From the NCBI GenBank assembly GCA_024234875.1, contig JACKNM010000005.1, positions 248,001 through 312,000 on the forward strand: a stretch of 64,000 nucleotides of DNA. Direction: 5' to 3'. The position numbers and the translations under genes were made by a program. The notes beneath the pieces are model-generated. The model ran no database searches and was not told the origin of the DNA. It saw nothing but the letters and a program-made list of their open reading frames with translations. This document shows, in pieces, positions 1-9,508 of this stretch. The stretch comes from Ectothiorhodospiraceae bacterium. Its GTDB lineage: Bacteria; Pseudomonadota; Gammaproteobacteria; HK1. Each line of letters starts with the position of its first letter. The first letter of the stretch is position 1.

Positions 1-46
1 TAGATTCCCGCCGGGTGACTGCCCCGGACTTCGGGAGGACGGGCCG

Positions 47-400
47 ATGTCGCACTCGGGAGACGATGGCATTGTTCGCGACCGGATCATCGCCGCCGCG
101 GTGGCCGACCCCGGCGTCCGGCGGGCGCTGAAGGACGACCCGCGCGGCACCATCCGGCGCATTACCGGGCTCGACGTCCCGGTGGGCGTCACGGTGGAGG
201 TGCTGGAGGAGCGCGCCGACAAGGTGTACCTCGTGCTCCCGGCCGAGTCCGGTGGCGAGCTTGGCGACGACGACCTCGACGCGGTGGCGGGTGGGGCCGG
301 AATGTGGACCCTTGCGCTGTCCTCGACGCGCATCGCTCGCGGCCAGTCGACTCCGCCCTACCTGACCCACACGGTCGTCGGTGGAAGGCTCATGCCTTAG
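47..400 (+). CDS. NHLP-leader RiPP precursor peptide
   Basis: This 117-residue protein looks like a ribosomal natural-product precursor with a nitrile-hydratase-like leader peptide (NHLP). Residues 8-83 match the leader family: a helical start, ADPGVRRALKDDP, a GLDVPVGVTVEVLEE strand region, YLVLP, and the closing ELGDDDLDAVAGG with a double-glycine cleavage site at 82-83. Cleavage there would release a 34-residue core (84-117) with eight Ser/Thr, one Tyr, one Trp and no Cys. The start is supported by GGGAGG eight bases upstream of the ATG. Family knowledge: such leaders are normally trimmed and exported by a C39-peptidase ABC transporter, and modifying enzymes lie nearby. None is visible to the right except the convergent glycosyl/sulfotransferase fusion, so partners would be left of the window. 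The leader call is strong; the modification and product are unknown. Confidence 0.8.
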   Translation: MSHSGDDGIVRDRIIAAAVADPGVRRALKDDPRGTIRRITGLDVPVGVTVEVLEERADKVYLVLPAESGGELGDDDLDAVAGGAGMWTLALSSTRIARGQSTPPYLTHTVVGGRLMP

Positions 401-457
401 AGCGTGTCTCCGAGCGAGCATGTGAGGCCGGTGTGAGCCGCGCTGCGCGCCTGCCGT

Positions 458-490
458 CTCGGCGCAACTCCGCGATGGAGGTGCGCCGAG
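458..490. terminator. Stem-loop between convergent genes
   Basis: CTCGGCGCA pairs perfectly with TGCGCCGAG. After one A/G mismatch the pairing continues as CTCC with GGAG around a GCGAT loop. It lies between the ends of the precursor gene and the glycosyltransferase fusion, so it could end transcription from either side. There is no T-run, so intrinsic termination is uncertain. Confidence 0.4.
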
Positions 491-567
491 TCTCCTCGGA
501 GCCCGTGGTGGCCGAGCGCACCGTGGGCTCGATCCACGAACGCCGCTTGACGCGCGCTCGTGGCGGC

Positions 568-3500
568 TCAGGGCGTGGTGTCGTGCCAGGCCCGAACCAG
601 GGCCTCGGTCGCGGCGTCGGCTTGCGCGCGCGTGGTGATCGGCGGCGCCGGCAGATGGGCCGGCCGCTCGATGCCGAGCGCGTCGAGCACCGCGACCGCC
701 GTGCCTCGCGGATCCGCCGCGAGGTCCTCGTACCAGACCGTGAACGGGGCCGGCCGGTGGTCGGCGAGGAGCTCGTCCCATCGGGCCTCGTCGGCGTCCA
801 GCCGCGCCAGTCGCTGGGCGATGGCGGCGCGGTCGAAGGTCGGCGCCGGGGCGACACCGCGAGTGGCCTCGGTGCGCACCCAATCGCCGCTGGCCTCTGC
901 CCGCCACAGCGAGATTGCCTGGCGAAGCCGATCGCGGCGTCGCAGCCGGACGAACCGGAGCCCGGGCAACAGCAGCTTCAGGGCATCCATCGGACCGCCG
1001 GGAGGCCACTCACCCGACGTCGGCGCCGCCAGGGCCTCGAGCTGGTGCCAGAGTAGCTTGGTGCCGAAGACATCGTTGGGACCGGTCAGGCCCTGTACCG
1101 CCGCGGCGAGCTGGTCGACGCCGCCGCCGCCGCCGTGCGTCACCTCGAACGAGCGCCGAGCGCCGTCGGCAAGGTGCTCGGTCGGAGAGCCGGCGAGCCC
1201 GGTCCCGCCCAGCGCCTCGCAGAGCAGGTTGCTCCCTGCGCGCGGGGTGGTGGCGATCGCATAGCTCAGCAATGGGCGAATCGGGTCGAGGCCATCACCG
1301 GGGGCGAGCGATCTCGTGGTCGGACTCGGGGTGCTCGCGGTCGGGGTGCGGGCGGCGCGCGGGGCGTCCGAGAGGGTGTCGGCGACCAGGTCGAGCCAGG
1401 CCTCACGGTAGCGGGGGAAGTCGTAGGCGGCGGCGCGGTCGCGGCTGCGCGCACCCATGCGCGCGCGTTCCGAGGGGGAGCTCACCAGCCGCTCGAGGTG
1501 GCGGGCGACCTCCGCCTCGGAGCGGGCCAGCAGCCCGTTGTCACCGTGGCGAATCAGCTCGCCGACGCAACCCTTCGGCTCGGTGACCACCGGCAGACCG
1601 GCCGCCAGCATCTCGAGCAGGGTGATCGAGAGGATCTCCTCGTGGGTCTCGGTGAGATGCAGGCCGATGTCGGCGGAGGCGAGCAGCGCCGGGACGTCCT
1701 GGGTGGGGACGTTGCCCAGGAACTGGACGTGACCCTCGAGTCCGTGCGCCGCCAACTCCGGCTCGATCTCGTGGCGGCGGGGTCCGCGACCGGCCACCAG
1801 CACCCGTGCCCCGAGCGTGCCGAGGGCGGGAAGGGCGTGCAGGAAGCGCCGCGGGAACTTCTCGGGATCGAGGCGGGCGAGGACGACGATGGTGACGACC
1901 TCGCGCTCACCGTGCACCGCCGGGGGGAAGCGCGCGAGGTCGACGGGGTTGTCGATGCGCCGCAGACCTGCCGGCGGCAGATGGCCCTGCAATCGAGCAT
2001 GGAAGTCGGAGATGACCACGTGGCGGTCGAAACCCTGCGGCATCGGCAGCGCGGCGTGCCCGACGCAGATCCACGGCTCGGTGCCGCCCCGCGCGGGACC
2101 GCGTGGCCCGGGGCTCCACCAGTGCGAGACCACCGCCGCCGGGCGGAGCATGGCGATGCGTTGGGCGAGCGCGCGCTGATCGGTATACACGTCGACCGGT
2201 ATCCCGAGGGCCGCGAGCTCCTCGACCAGGCCCTGGCGATGGAGCCCGCCACCGCTGCCGACCAGGACCACCTGGCGGTAGCGATCGCGCAGCGCGTGGA
2301 CGACGTCGACGCATACCCGCCCGCCGCCGCCGGCGAGGTGCGGGACCACGCTCACGACCAGCGCGCGCGAGTCGTCCGAGGCGACCAGCGGCGCCCGGGC
2401 GCGCGGGGTCGCGACGGCCTCGATGCCGGCGCGCTCGAGGTCCGCGGCGGCGTGGCTGTTCACCAGCTCGCGCCACAGTCGCCCGGCCTCGGCGTGGCGC
2501 CCGGCCTCACGGGCGCACACCACCAGGTTGGCTCGCGCCTCGACCTGCCACGGGCGGATGTCGAGCGCGGTCTCGAGTGCGACCCGCGCGGCGTCGTGCT
2601 CGCCGCGGCGCAGACGCACCGTGCCGAGGGTCGCCCACGGCATGTCGAGCCCCGGATAGCGCCGCACCAGCGGCTCGACCACCGCCAGCGCCTCGTCCAA
2701 CGCACCGCGCTCGGCCAGCAGGCCGGCGAGGTTGTTGGCGGCCTGCGGGGAGTCCGGGCGATCGGCGAGCGCGGCCCGGTACGCGGCCTCGGCCTCGGCG
2801 GGGCGGTCCAGGGCCTCGAGGATCTCGGCGCGCTCCTCGTGGGCGTCGGCGAGGTCGTAGCGGGCGACCACCGGATCACGGCGGGCGATGGCGGCGTCGA
2901 CCGCGGTCAGCGCCGGTGCGTAGGCCTCCATCTGCATCAGCGCGCGCGCCATCGCGAACGCGCCGTCGCCCTCGGCGCCGAGCGCGCGGCAGCGCTCGAA
3001 GGCGTGGCGGGCGTGCGGGGGACCGACCATGTCCTGCAGCACCAGGCCGTAGTCGAGCCACGCGAACGGATCGTCGGGGGTGTCGGCAACCTGCTGGCGC
3101 GCGAGGCGTAAGTAGAGCGGTCCACGCTCGCGGTCGACGCGGATGTGCCCGTAGTGGTGGATCGGCACCGTGGTCTCGGCGATGCGTCCGCCGCCGGCCG
3201 CGATGTCGGGGCCGACGCTCTGGTGCACCCGGCCGCGGTGACGGATGCCGGGGTGACGCCGGTACAGCCGCACCGCCCGGCTCGGAGCCCAGCCGCGTGC
3301 GCCGCGCACCAGCGGGTCGAGCGGATCGACCCCCCGCCAGCGAATGTGCGGCTGGAATGCGTAGTTGCGGACCGTGAACAGGTAGCCGTCGGCATCGCCG
3401 CTCGCTGCCAGCGCCGGCAACAGGTGGCGCGTGTCCGGGTCCAGGAGCTCGTCGCCGTCGAGCACGAACACCCAGTCGCTGCGCGCGAGATCGACCGGGA

Positions 3501-3699
3501 GGTCGTGGGCGCGACCGAGGTCCCCGGGCCAGGGCAGCTCGTGGACGGTGGCCCCGGCGCCACGGGCGAGCGCGACGGTGTCGTCGTGCGAGCCGGTGTC
3601 GACCACGATCATCTCGTCGACCACCGGCGCGGCGCTCTCGATGGCGGCGGCGACGAACTGCGCCTCGTTGCGCACCACCATGCACAAGGCGATCGACAT
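568..3699 (-). CDS. GT2-TPR-GT4-Stf0 sulfotransferase fusion protein
   Basis: This 1043-residue cytosolic enzyme appears to carry two glycosyltransferases and a sulfotransferase. Residues 1-220 are a GT-A family 2 domain (MVVRNE start, VVDTGSHDDT, VLDGDE at 80-84 as the metal-binding DxD). Residues 230-430 are TPR helices (AEAEAAYRAAL and similar repeats). Residues 450-775 are a GT-B family 4 domain with the EEILSITLLEMLAAGLPVV nucleotide-sugar signature. Residues 805-1043 resemble Stf0-type PAPS sulfotransferases: TTPRAGSNLLCEALG is the 5'-phosphosulfate loop, followed by FGTKLLWHQ and RLRRRDRLRQAISLWRA. The start at 3699 is chosen because GGGAGG lies seven bases upstream; a longer reading to 3741 has no such site. 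It converges on the RiPP precursor and follows the peptide importer operon after 130 bases. Acceptor and product are unknown. The domain calls are solid, the joint pathway is inference. Confidence 0.85.
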   Translation of the reverse strand: MSIALCMVVRNEAQFVAAAIESAAPVVDEMIVVDTGSHDDTVALARGAGATVHELPWPGDLGRAHDLPVDLARSDWVFVLDGDELLDPDTRHLLPALAASGDADGYLFTVRNYAFQPHIRWRGVDPLDPLVRGARGWAPSRAVRLYRRHPGIRHRGRVHQSVGPDIAAGGGRIAETTVPIHHYGHIRVDRERGPLYLRLARQQVADTPDDPFAWLDYGLVLQDMVGPPHARHAFERCRALGAEGDGAFAMARALMQMEAYAPALTAVDAAIARRDPVVARYDLADAHEERAEILEALDRPAEAEAAYRAALADRPDSPQAANNLAGLLAERGALDEALAVVEPLVRRYPGLDMPWATLGTVRLRRGEHDAARVALETALDIRPWQVEARANLVVCAREAGRHAEAGRLWRELVNSHAAADLERAGIEAVATPRARAPLVASDDSRALVVSVVPHLAGGGGRVCVDVVHALRDRYRQVVLVGSGGGLHRQGLVEELAALGIPVDVYTDQRALAQRIAMLRPAAVVSHWWSPGPRGPARGGTEPWICVGHAALPMPQGFDRHVVISDFHARLQGHLPPAGLRRIDNPVDLARFPPAVHGEREVVTIVVLARLDPEKFPRRFLHALPALGTLGARVLVAGRGPRRHEIEPELAAHGLEGHVQFLGNVPTQDVPALLASADIGLHLTETHEEILSITLLEMLAAGLPVVTEPKGCVGELIRHGDNGLLARSEAEVARHLERLVSSPSERARMGARSRDRAAAYDFPRYREAWLDLVADTLSDAPRAARTPTASTPSPTTRSLAPGDGLDPIRPLLSYAIATTPRAGSNLLCEALGGTGLAGSPTEHLADGARRSFEVTHGGGGGVDQLAAAVQGLTGPNDVFGTKLLWHQLEALAAPTSGEWPPGGPMDALKLLLPGLRFVRLRRRDRLRQAISLWRAEASGDWVRTEATRGVAPAPTFDRAAIAQRLARLDADEARWDELLADHRPAPFTVWYEDLAADPRGTAVAVLDALGIERPAHLPAPPITTRAQADAATEALVRAWHDTTP

Positions 3700-3829
3700 C
3701 CCGGACCCTCCCTGCCTCGTCGTCGGGCGAGCTTCCTTCAAGTGCGGCGGCCGTTCAGTGCGCCGTGTCGCAGGGTGGGTGCGCCGGCAACCGGCAGCCC
3801 GTGGGAGCTCGACTCGTCGTGAGGGCGCG

Positions 3830-4815
<986 letters not shown>

Positions 4816-4819
<4 letters not shown>

Positions 4820-5787
4820 GGTGGTGTCTCCAGGGGGTGGTGGCAGCGGTGGGCGCGGTCGCCGTCGACCACCCACGGCGGCGGGGTGGCGCAGCGGTCG
4901 CTGGTGCGCGCGCAGCGCGGCGCGAACGGGCAGCCGGGTGGGAGGGCGAGCAGCGAGGGCGTGGAGCCGGGGATCTGGCGCAGGTCATCGCCCGGCGTGG
5001 CGGCTGCGGGCAGTGAGTCGAGTAGGCCGCGGGAGTATGGATGACGCGGCGTGCGCAGCACCTGCGCCGTCGGCCCTTCCTCGACCAGCCGGCCGGCGTA
5101 CATCACCAGCAGTCGGTCGGCCACGCTCGACACGGTGGCGAGGTCGTGACTGATCCAGACCATCGCGGTGCCGCTGTCGCGGGTCAGCGCGCGCATCTCG
5201 TGGAGGATCTGCGCCTGGATCGAGACGTCGAGCGCGGTCGTCGGCTCGTCGGCGACGATGATCGCCGGGCGGTGGAGCAGCGCCGTCGCGATCGCCACAC
5301 GCTGGCGCATGCCGCCGGAGAACTGGTGCGGGTAGGCGTCGAGCCGGGCGCCCGCGTCGGGGATGCCGACCCGCGTCAGGGCCTCGACGCATCGTGCCCG
5401 CGCCGCGGCCCGCGAGACGCGCTCGTGCGCGCGCAACGCGAGGCCCATCTGGCGGCCGACGGTCAGCACCGGGTTCAGGGTCATCATCGGATCCTGGAAC
5501 ACCATCGCGATCTGACGGCCGCGCACCGCGCGGAGCGCCGGGGTCGGCAACCCGACCAGCTCCTGCCCTCGAAGTCGAACCGACCCGGCGACGATCCGCC
5601 CGGGTGGCTCCACCAGCCCGAGCAGGGAGAAGCCGGTCACCGTCTTGCCGGAGCCCGACTCGCCGACCAGCCCGAGCACCTGGCCGGGCTCGAGGGTGAA
5701 CGAGACGCCGTCGACCGCCTTCACCACCCCCGCCCGGGTGTGGAAGTGGGTGCAGAGCCCGGTCACTGCCAGCAGCGGCACGGTCAT
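4816..5787 (-). CDS. Peptide ABC importer ATPase, OppD/DppD type (copy 1)
   Basis: The partner ATPase of the same importer, 323 residues. It shows Walker A GESGSGKT, VFQDPMMTLNP, signature FSGGMRQR, Walker B IIVADEPTTALD and ISHDLATV, then the oligopeptide C-terminal domain with GCPFAPRCARTSDRC. The ATG at 5787 overlaps the permease stop as ATGA, which fixes the start against an open frame that runs 34 codons farther upstream. It should pair with the product of the next gene to form the ATPase heterodimer. The closest relative in the window is the protein at 24220-25209, in the same position of the second operon. Confidence 0.93.
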
Positions 5788-6665
5788 CGGCGCAGCCGTG
5801 GGTTGATCTGGTCGCGGATCTGGTCGCCCACGAGGTTGATGGCGACGATCAGCACCACCAGCGCGATGCCCGGGTACACCGAGATCCAATACCGCCCGCT
5901 CATCATGTAGGGGAAGCCGTTCGAGATGAGCATGCCGAGCGAGGGCTCGGTCACCGGCAGCCCGAGGCCGAGGAACGAGAGCGTGGCCTCGAGCGCGATG
6001 GCGTTGGCGATCTGCACCGTCGCCACCACGATGAGCGGCGGCATGCAGTTGGGTAGCAAGTGGCGGAACACGATCCGCCGCCCCGAGAGCGGCGTCGCCG
6101 CCGCCGCCTCGATGTAGTCCTTGCGCCGCTCCGCGGTCGCCGCGCCGTAGGCGGTGCGGGCGAAGTAGGCATACTGGGCGGCGACCAGCGCCGCGATGAG
6201 CTGGCCCTTGCCCTGGCCGAGCAGCGCGGCGAGCACCAGCGCGAGCAGGATGGCGGGAAAGGACAACTGGAGATCCACCACCCGCATCACCAGCGACTCC
6301 AGCCGCCCGCCGAGGTAGGCCGCGGTGATGCCGAGGCTCGCGCCGATGATCAGCGCGAACATCCCGGCCAGGAGGCCCATCTGCACCGAGATCCGCAGCC
6401 CGTACAGGATGGCCGACACCAGGTCCCGCCCCTGGGCATCGGTTCCGAGCCAGTGCACGTAGCCGCCGGCGCCGACGTGGCCGGGACCTCGCCGCGCGTC
6501 GAGCAACGAGAGGCCCGCGAGGTCGTAGGGGTCCTGCGGTGCGATCAGCGGCGCGGCGACGGCGAGCACCAGGATCGCGACCACCACCGCCAGCGCGACC
6601 ACCGCCACCCGGTTCTCGACGAAGTTGCCCCAGAACGTGGCGAGCGGAGAGGCGCCGCCGCTCAC
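5784..6665 (-). CDS. Peptide ABC importer permease, DppC type (copy 1)
   Basis: An inner-membrane permease of 293 residues with the DppC layout: one N-terminal helix (VALAVVVAILVLAVAAPLIAP), a periplasmic loop containing the LGTDAQGRDLVSAILYG motif, then five membrane segments. The cytoplasmic EAA loop that contacts the ATPases is EAAAATPLSGRRIVFRHLLP, and the C-terminus has SFLGLGLPVTEPSLGMLI. The start is a GTG whose GTGA overlaps the stop of the DppB-type gene. The frame continues upstream through that gene as a non-coding shadow, so the long reading is rejected. It is translationally coupled on both sides. Confidence 0.92.
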   Translation of the reverse strand: MSGGASPLATFWGNFVENRVAVVALAVVVAILVLAVAAPLIAPQDPYDLAGLSLLDARRGPGHVGAGGYVHWLGTDAQGRDLVSAILYGLRISVQMGLLAGMFALIIGASLGITAAYLGGRLESLVMRVVDLQLSFPAILLALVLAALLGQGKGQLIAALVAAQYAYFARTAYGAATAERRKDYIEAAAATPLSGRRIVFRHLLPNCMPPLIVVATVQIANAIALEATLSFLGLGLPVTEPSLGMLISNGFPYMMSGRYWISVYPGIALVVLIVAINLVGDQIRDQINPRLRR

Positions 6666-7636
6666 GCCGTGCGCCCTCGCCGCACCCGCGGGTCGAGCGC
6701 GGCGTAGAGGATGTCCACCACCAGGTTGATGGTGACGAAGAGCAGCGCGACGAGGATCAGGTAGGCGACCATCACCGGGCGGTCGAGGTTGGTGATCGAG
6801 TCGATGATGAGCTTGCCGAGCCCCGGCCACGAGAAGATCGTCTCGGTCACGACCGCGAAGGCGAGGGTGGAGCCGAGCTCCAGCCCGAACACGGTGACGA
6901 TGGGAATGGCGATGAGCTTGAGCACGTGGTGGCGCAGGATGGTGGTCTCGGCGAGGCCGGCGGCGCGGGCGAACTGCACGGTGTCGGTGAGCATGATCTC
7001 GCGCGTCCCGGCGCGGGCGAGCCGGATCATCATCGCCAGCTTGAACAGCGCCAGGTTGAGCGCCGGCAGCAGCAGGTGGGAGAGCCCGTTGGCGGTGAGG
7101 AAGCTCCACTGCGTGCCCAGCAACTCGACCGTGGCGCCACGGCCACCCGCCGGCAGCCAGCCGAGGGAGACCGCGAAGGTGAGGATGAGGATGAGACCCA
7201 CCCAGAACGTCGGCACCGAGAAGCCCAGGATCGACAGTGCCATCACGATCCGCGCGCCGGCCCGGTCGGGCCGATAGCCGGCATAGATTCCGAGCGGTAC
7301 GCCGATCAGGGTCGCCCCGAGCACCGCCGCGAGGGTGAGCTCCAGGGTCGCCGGGAGGCGCCCGAGGATGAGGTCGAGCACCGGCATGTTGTAGATGAAC
7401 GAGCGCCCGAAATCGCCCTGGACCACGTTGCCGAGAAAGGTCAGGTACTGCACCCACAGCGGGCGGTCGAGGCCGAAGCGGGCGACGATCTCGCGCCGGA
7501 TGTCCTGCGGCGCCTCCGGCGGGATCAGGAGCTCCATCGGGTCGCCGATGGCGTAGACGCCGAGGAACACGATCGCCGACATCACCAGCATCACGGCGAT
7601 GGCCTGGAGCAGGCGTTGGATTGCGAAGCCGGTCAT
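6662..7636 (-). CDS. Peptide ABC importer permease, DppB type (copy 1)
   Basis: The other permease of the importer, 324 residues with about six membrane helices. The N-terminus FAIQRLLQAIAVMLVMSAIVF is the typical DppB first helix. Further motifs are FGLDRPLWVQYLTFL, GRLPATLELTLAA, IYAGYRPD and the C-terminal ETIFSWPGLGKL that marks this subfamily. The ATG at 7636 is preferred over an upstream in-frame start 37 codons away because homologues begin at this first helix. Only a weak AAGGA lies upstream. It is separated from the SBP gene by 148 bases that contain a perfect stem-loop, which suggests lower expression than the SBP. Confidence 0.92.
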   Translation of the reverse strand: MTGFAIQRLLQAIAVMLVMSAIVFLGVYAIGDPMELLIPPEAPQDIRREIVARFGLDRPLWVQYLTFLGNVVQGDFGRSFIYNMPVLDLILGRLPATLELTLAAVLGATLIGVPLGIYAGYRPDRAGARIVMALSILGFSVPTFWVGLILILTFAVSLGWLPAGGRGATVELLGTQWSFLTANGLSHLLLPALNLALFKLAMMIRLARAGTREIMLTDTVQFARAAGLAETTILRHHVLKLIAIPIVTVFGLELGSTLAFAVVTETIFSWPGLGKLIIDSITNLDRPVMVAYLILVALLFVTINLVVDILYAALDPRVRRGRTA

Positions 7637-7732
7637 CGGGGCTGCTGAGTTCCTTCGCCGAGCCGGTCGATCGCAAGGGGTAAACGGTCGGGTCGCCGCG
7701 CGGTATCGGTCCCGCGGTCGCGTCCCCACGTT

Positions 7733-7763
7733 GCTCCGGCGCCGCACGTGGCGGCGCCGGAGC
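7733..7763 (-). promoter_or_regulatory. Perfect 13-bp stem-loop between SBP and permease genes
   Basis: GCTCCGGCGCCGC pairs perfectly with GCGGCGCCGGAGC around an ACGTG loop, 22 bases after the SBP stop on the minus strand. No T-run follows, so complete termination is unlikely. In other importer operons such hairpins protect the SBP messenger or thin out read-through, giving excess binding protein. The second importer operon has one in the same place (22209-22236). Confidence 0.6.
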
Positions 7764-7784
7764 TGGTCGTGCGCGCGAAGGCGA

Positions 7785-9371
7785 TCAGCCCGCCGGGCGG
7801 ATGAAGTAGGCGAGGGTGTCCTCGTCGACGCGCGGGGTCATCTTCAGCTTGCCCTTGGCGGCCGCCCACACCGTCTGCAGGTTCACGATCGGAACGAGCG
7901 CGCGATCGGCCATGATGAGCGCCATCGCGTCCTCGAACAGCGCCCGCCGCTTGGTGTCGTCGATCTCCTTGATCGCCGCCTGCAGTAGCGCGTCGACCTC
8001 CGGGTTCGAGTAGGCGATGCGGTTGAACGCACCGAGCTTGAGGGTCTCGTCCTTGGTGTGCGCGAGCGAGCCGAGGGTGTAGGAGGCCTCGCCGGTCAGG
8101 GTTCCCCAGCCGTTCATGAACACCGAGTACTCGCCCTTGGCCTGGGCCGGGAAGTAGACGGTACGGGTGATGGCGTTGACGTTCGCCTGAATCCCGGCCT
8201 GGGCGAACATCTGGCCGAGGCCCTGGCAGATCGCGGCGTCGCCGGGGAGCCGGTCGGCGGTGCAGAAGAGATCGATCTTGAACCCGTCCGGATAGCCCGC
8301 CTCGGCGAGCAGGGCTCGCGCTCGTTTCGGGTCGTGCTGGCGCTCGGGGAGGCGCGGGTTCGAGCCGAAGAAGCCTGCCGGCATGATCTGGTTCGCCGGC
8401 CGTCCGAGTCCCTCCAGCACGACGTCGACCATCACCTGACGGTCGATCGCCAGATCGAACGCCTCGCGCACCCGAGGATCGCGCAGCGGGTTCTTGGCCA
8501 GCGGGTTGCCGGCGAGGTCGTAGACCCTCGGCGTCGGCTCGCGCTGGTCGAGTTGGAGGTTCATCACGTACACGCTGTTGGCGAGGAAGGTCTCGATGCG
8601 TGCATCGTTGCGCAGGCTGAGCCAGTCGGCGGAGGAGACGTAGTTGACGAGGTCGACCTGGCCGGCCTTGAGCGCGGCGAGGCGCGCCGAGTCGTTCGGC
8701 ATCTCCTTGCGCACGACACGCTGCCAGTGAGCCGGGCCGCGCCAGTAGGCGTCGAAGCGCTCGAGCACCAGGTCGCCCTTCGGTTCCCAGGACACGAGCT
8801 TGAACGGCCCGGTGCCGATCGCCGCCTTGCCGGAGTTGAAGCCCTCGGCCGCCGTCTCCTTGGTCGAGAAGTCCTTCGCCGCCTGGTGGGAGACGATGAA
8901 CAGGCGCACGAAGTCGTTCGGCAACGTCGCGGCCGGGCCGTCGGTCTTGATGTGCACGGTGTGGGGATCGACGATCACGACCTCCTTCACCCGGCGCACG
9001 TAGATCAGCAGGGTGGTGGGGCCGGTGACCACCGGGATGCGCTCGATGGAGAACTTGACGTCCTCGGCGGTGAAGTCCGAGCCGTCGTGGAACTTCACGC
9101 CCTGTCGCAGCTTGAACTCCCAGGTGGTGTCGTCGAGCGGGCGCCACGACTCGGCGAGCCCCGGCTCGATCTGGAGATCGTCGCCGCTCCACACCAGGGT
9201 GTCGAAGATGTGCTTGGCGGCGTCGGCATGCGTGCCGAGCGCGGAGTAGTGGGGGTCGAGTGACTCCGGTCCGCCGCGCACCCCGACAGTGAGCGTCTGG
9301 GCGACGGCGCCGGCGCCGAGGACGGCGGCGAGCGCGGCCGCCGCGACGGTGGAAAGGGCCTTGAACCTCAT
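7785..9371 (-). CDS. Peptide ABC importer substrate-binding protein (copy 1)
   Basis: A periplasmic binding protein of the SBP_bac_5 (DppA/OppA) family, 528 residues, which is the usual length. MRFKALSTVAAAALAAVLGA is a Sec signal peptide, probably cut after AVA. The mature protein starts QTLTVGVRGGPESLDPHYS, the family's opening strand. It continues with LAESWRPLDDTTWEFKLRQG, VKFHDGSDFTAEDV and AIGTGPFKLVSWEP. The start at 9371 has GGAGG five bases upstream. It is the first gene of the operon and has its own promoter candidate. The ligand is probably a small peptide or peptide-like compound, but family members also bind nickel, heme or sugars. Confidence 0.93.
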   Translation of the reverse strand: MRFKALSTVAAAALAAVLGAGAVAQTLTVGVRGGPESLDPHYSALGTHADAAKHIFDTLVWSGDDLQIEPGLAESWRPLDDTTWEFKLRQGVKFHDGSDFTAEDVKFSIERIPVVTGPTTLLIYVRRVKEVVIVDPHTVHIKTDGPAATLPNDFVRLFIVSHQAAKDFSTKETAAEGFNSGKAAIGTGPFKLVSWEPKGDLVLERFDAYWRGPAHWQRVVRKEMPNDSARLAALKAGQVDLVNYVSSADWLSLRNDARIETFLANSVYVMNLQLDQREPTPRVYDLAGNPLAKNPLRDPRVREAFDLAIDRQVMVDVVLEGLGRPANQIMPAGFFGSNPRLPERQHDPKRARALLAEAGYPDGFKIDLFCTADRLPGDAAICQGLGQMFAQAGIQANVNAITRTVYFPAQAKGEYSVFMNGWGTLTGEASYTLGSLAHTKDETLKLGAFNRIAYSNPEVDALLQAAIKEIDDTKRRALFEDAMALIMADRALVPIVNLQTVWAAAKGKLKMTPRVDEDTLAYFIRPAG

Positions 9372-9385
9372 CGCGTCCTCCCTCG

Positions 9386-9400
9386 TCACCCAGGGGGTGA
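9386..9400 (-). promoter_or_regulatory. Small leader hairpin upstream of SBP ribosome site
   Basis: TCACCC and GGGTGA pair around a three-base loop, ending four bases upstream of the AGGGAGGA ribosome binding site of the SBP gene. It could influence translation start or messenger stability, but at six base pairs it may be chance in GC-rich DNA. Confidence 0.25.
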
Positions 9401-9454
9401 ATGGTCGTTGGTGGGGGCGGTGGCCGGTGGGCCCGGCAGACACCGCGCGCGGTG

Positions 9455-9483
9455 ATAATCCGAGCGCGCCGGCGGCGCGTCAA
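9455..9483 (-). promoter_or_regulatory. Sigma70-like promoter of importer operon 1
   Basis: On the minus strand TTGACG (9483-9478) and GATTAT (9460-9455) are separated by exactly 17 bases, giving a predicted start near 9448 and a leader of about 77 bases. The AT-rich -10 stands out from its GC-rich surroundings. Spacing and leader length resemble the promoter candidate of the second importer operon. Confidence 0.5.
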
Positions 9484-9508
9484 CCATCGCCCTCGGGCGC
9501 GAGGCCGC

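Noticed and set aside
84..400. Lanthipeptide or thiopeptide assignment for the precursor
   Set aside because: The core has no Cys, and no modifying enzyme of those classes is visible.
1135..3111. Long open frame opposite the glycosyltransferase fusion
   Set aside because: It is antisense to a gene with clear domains; its translation is low-complexity, rich in Arg, Gly, His and Gln, as expected from GC-rich complement.
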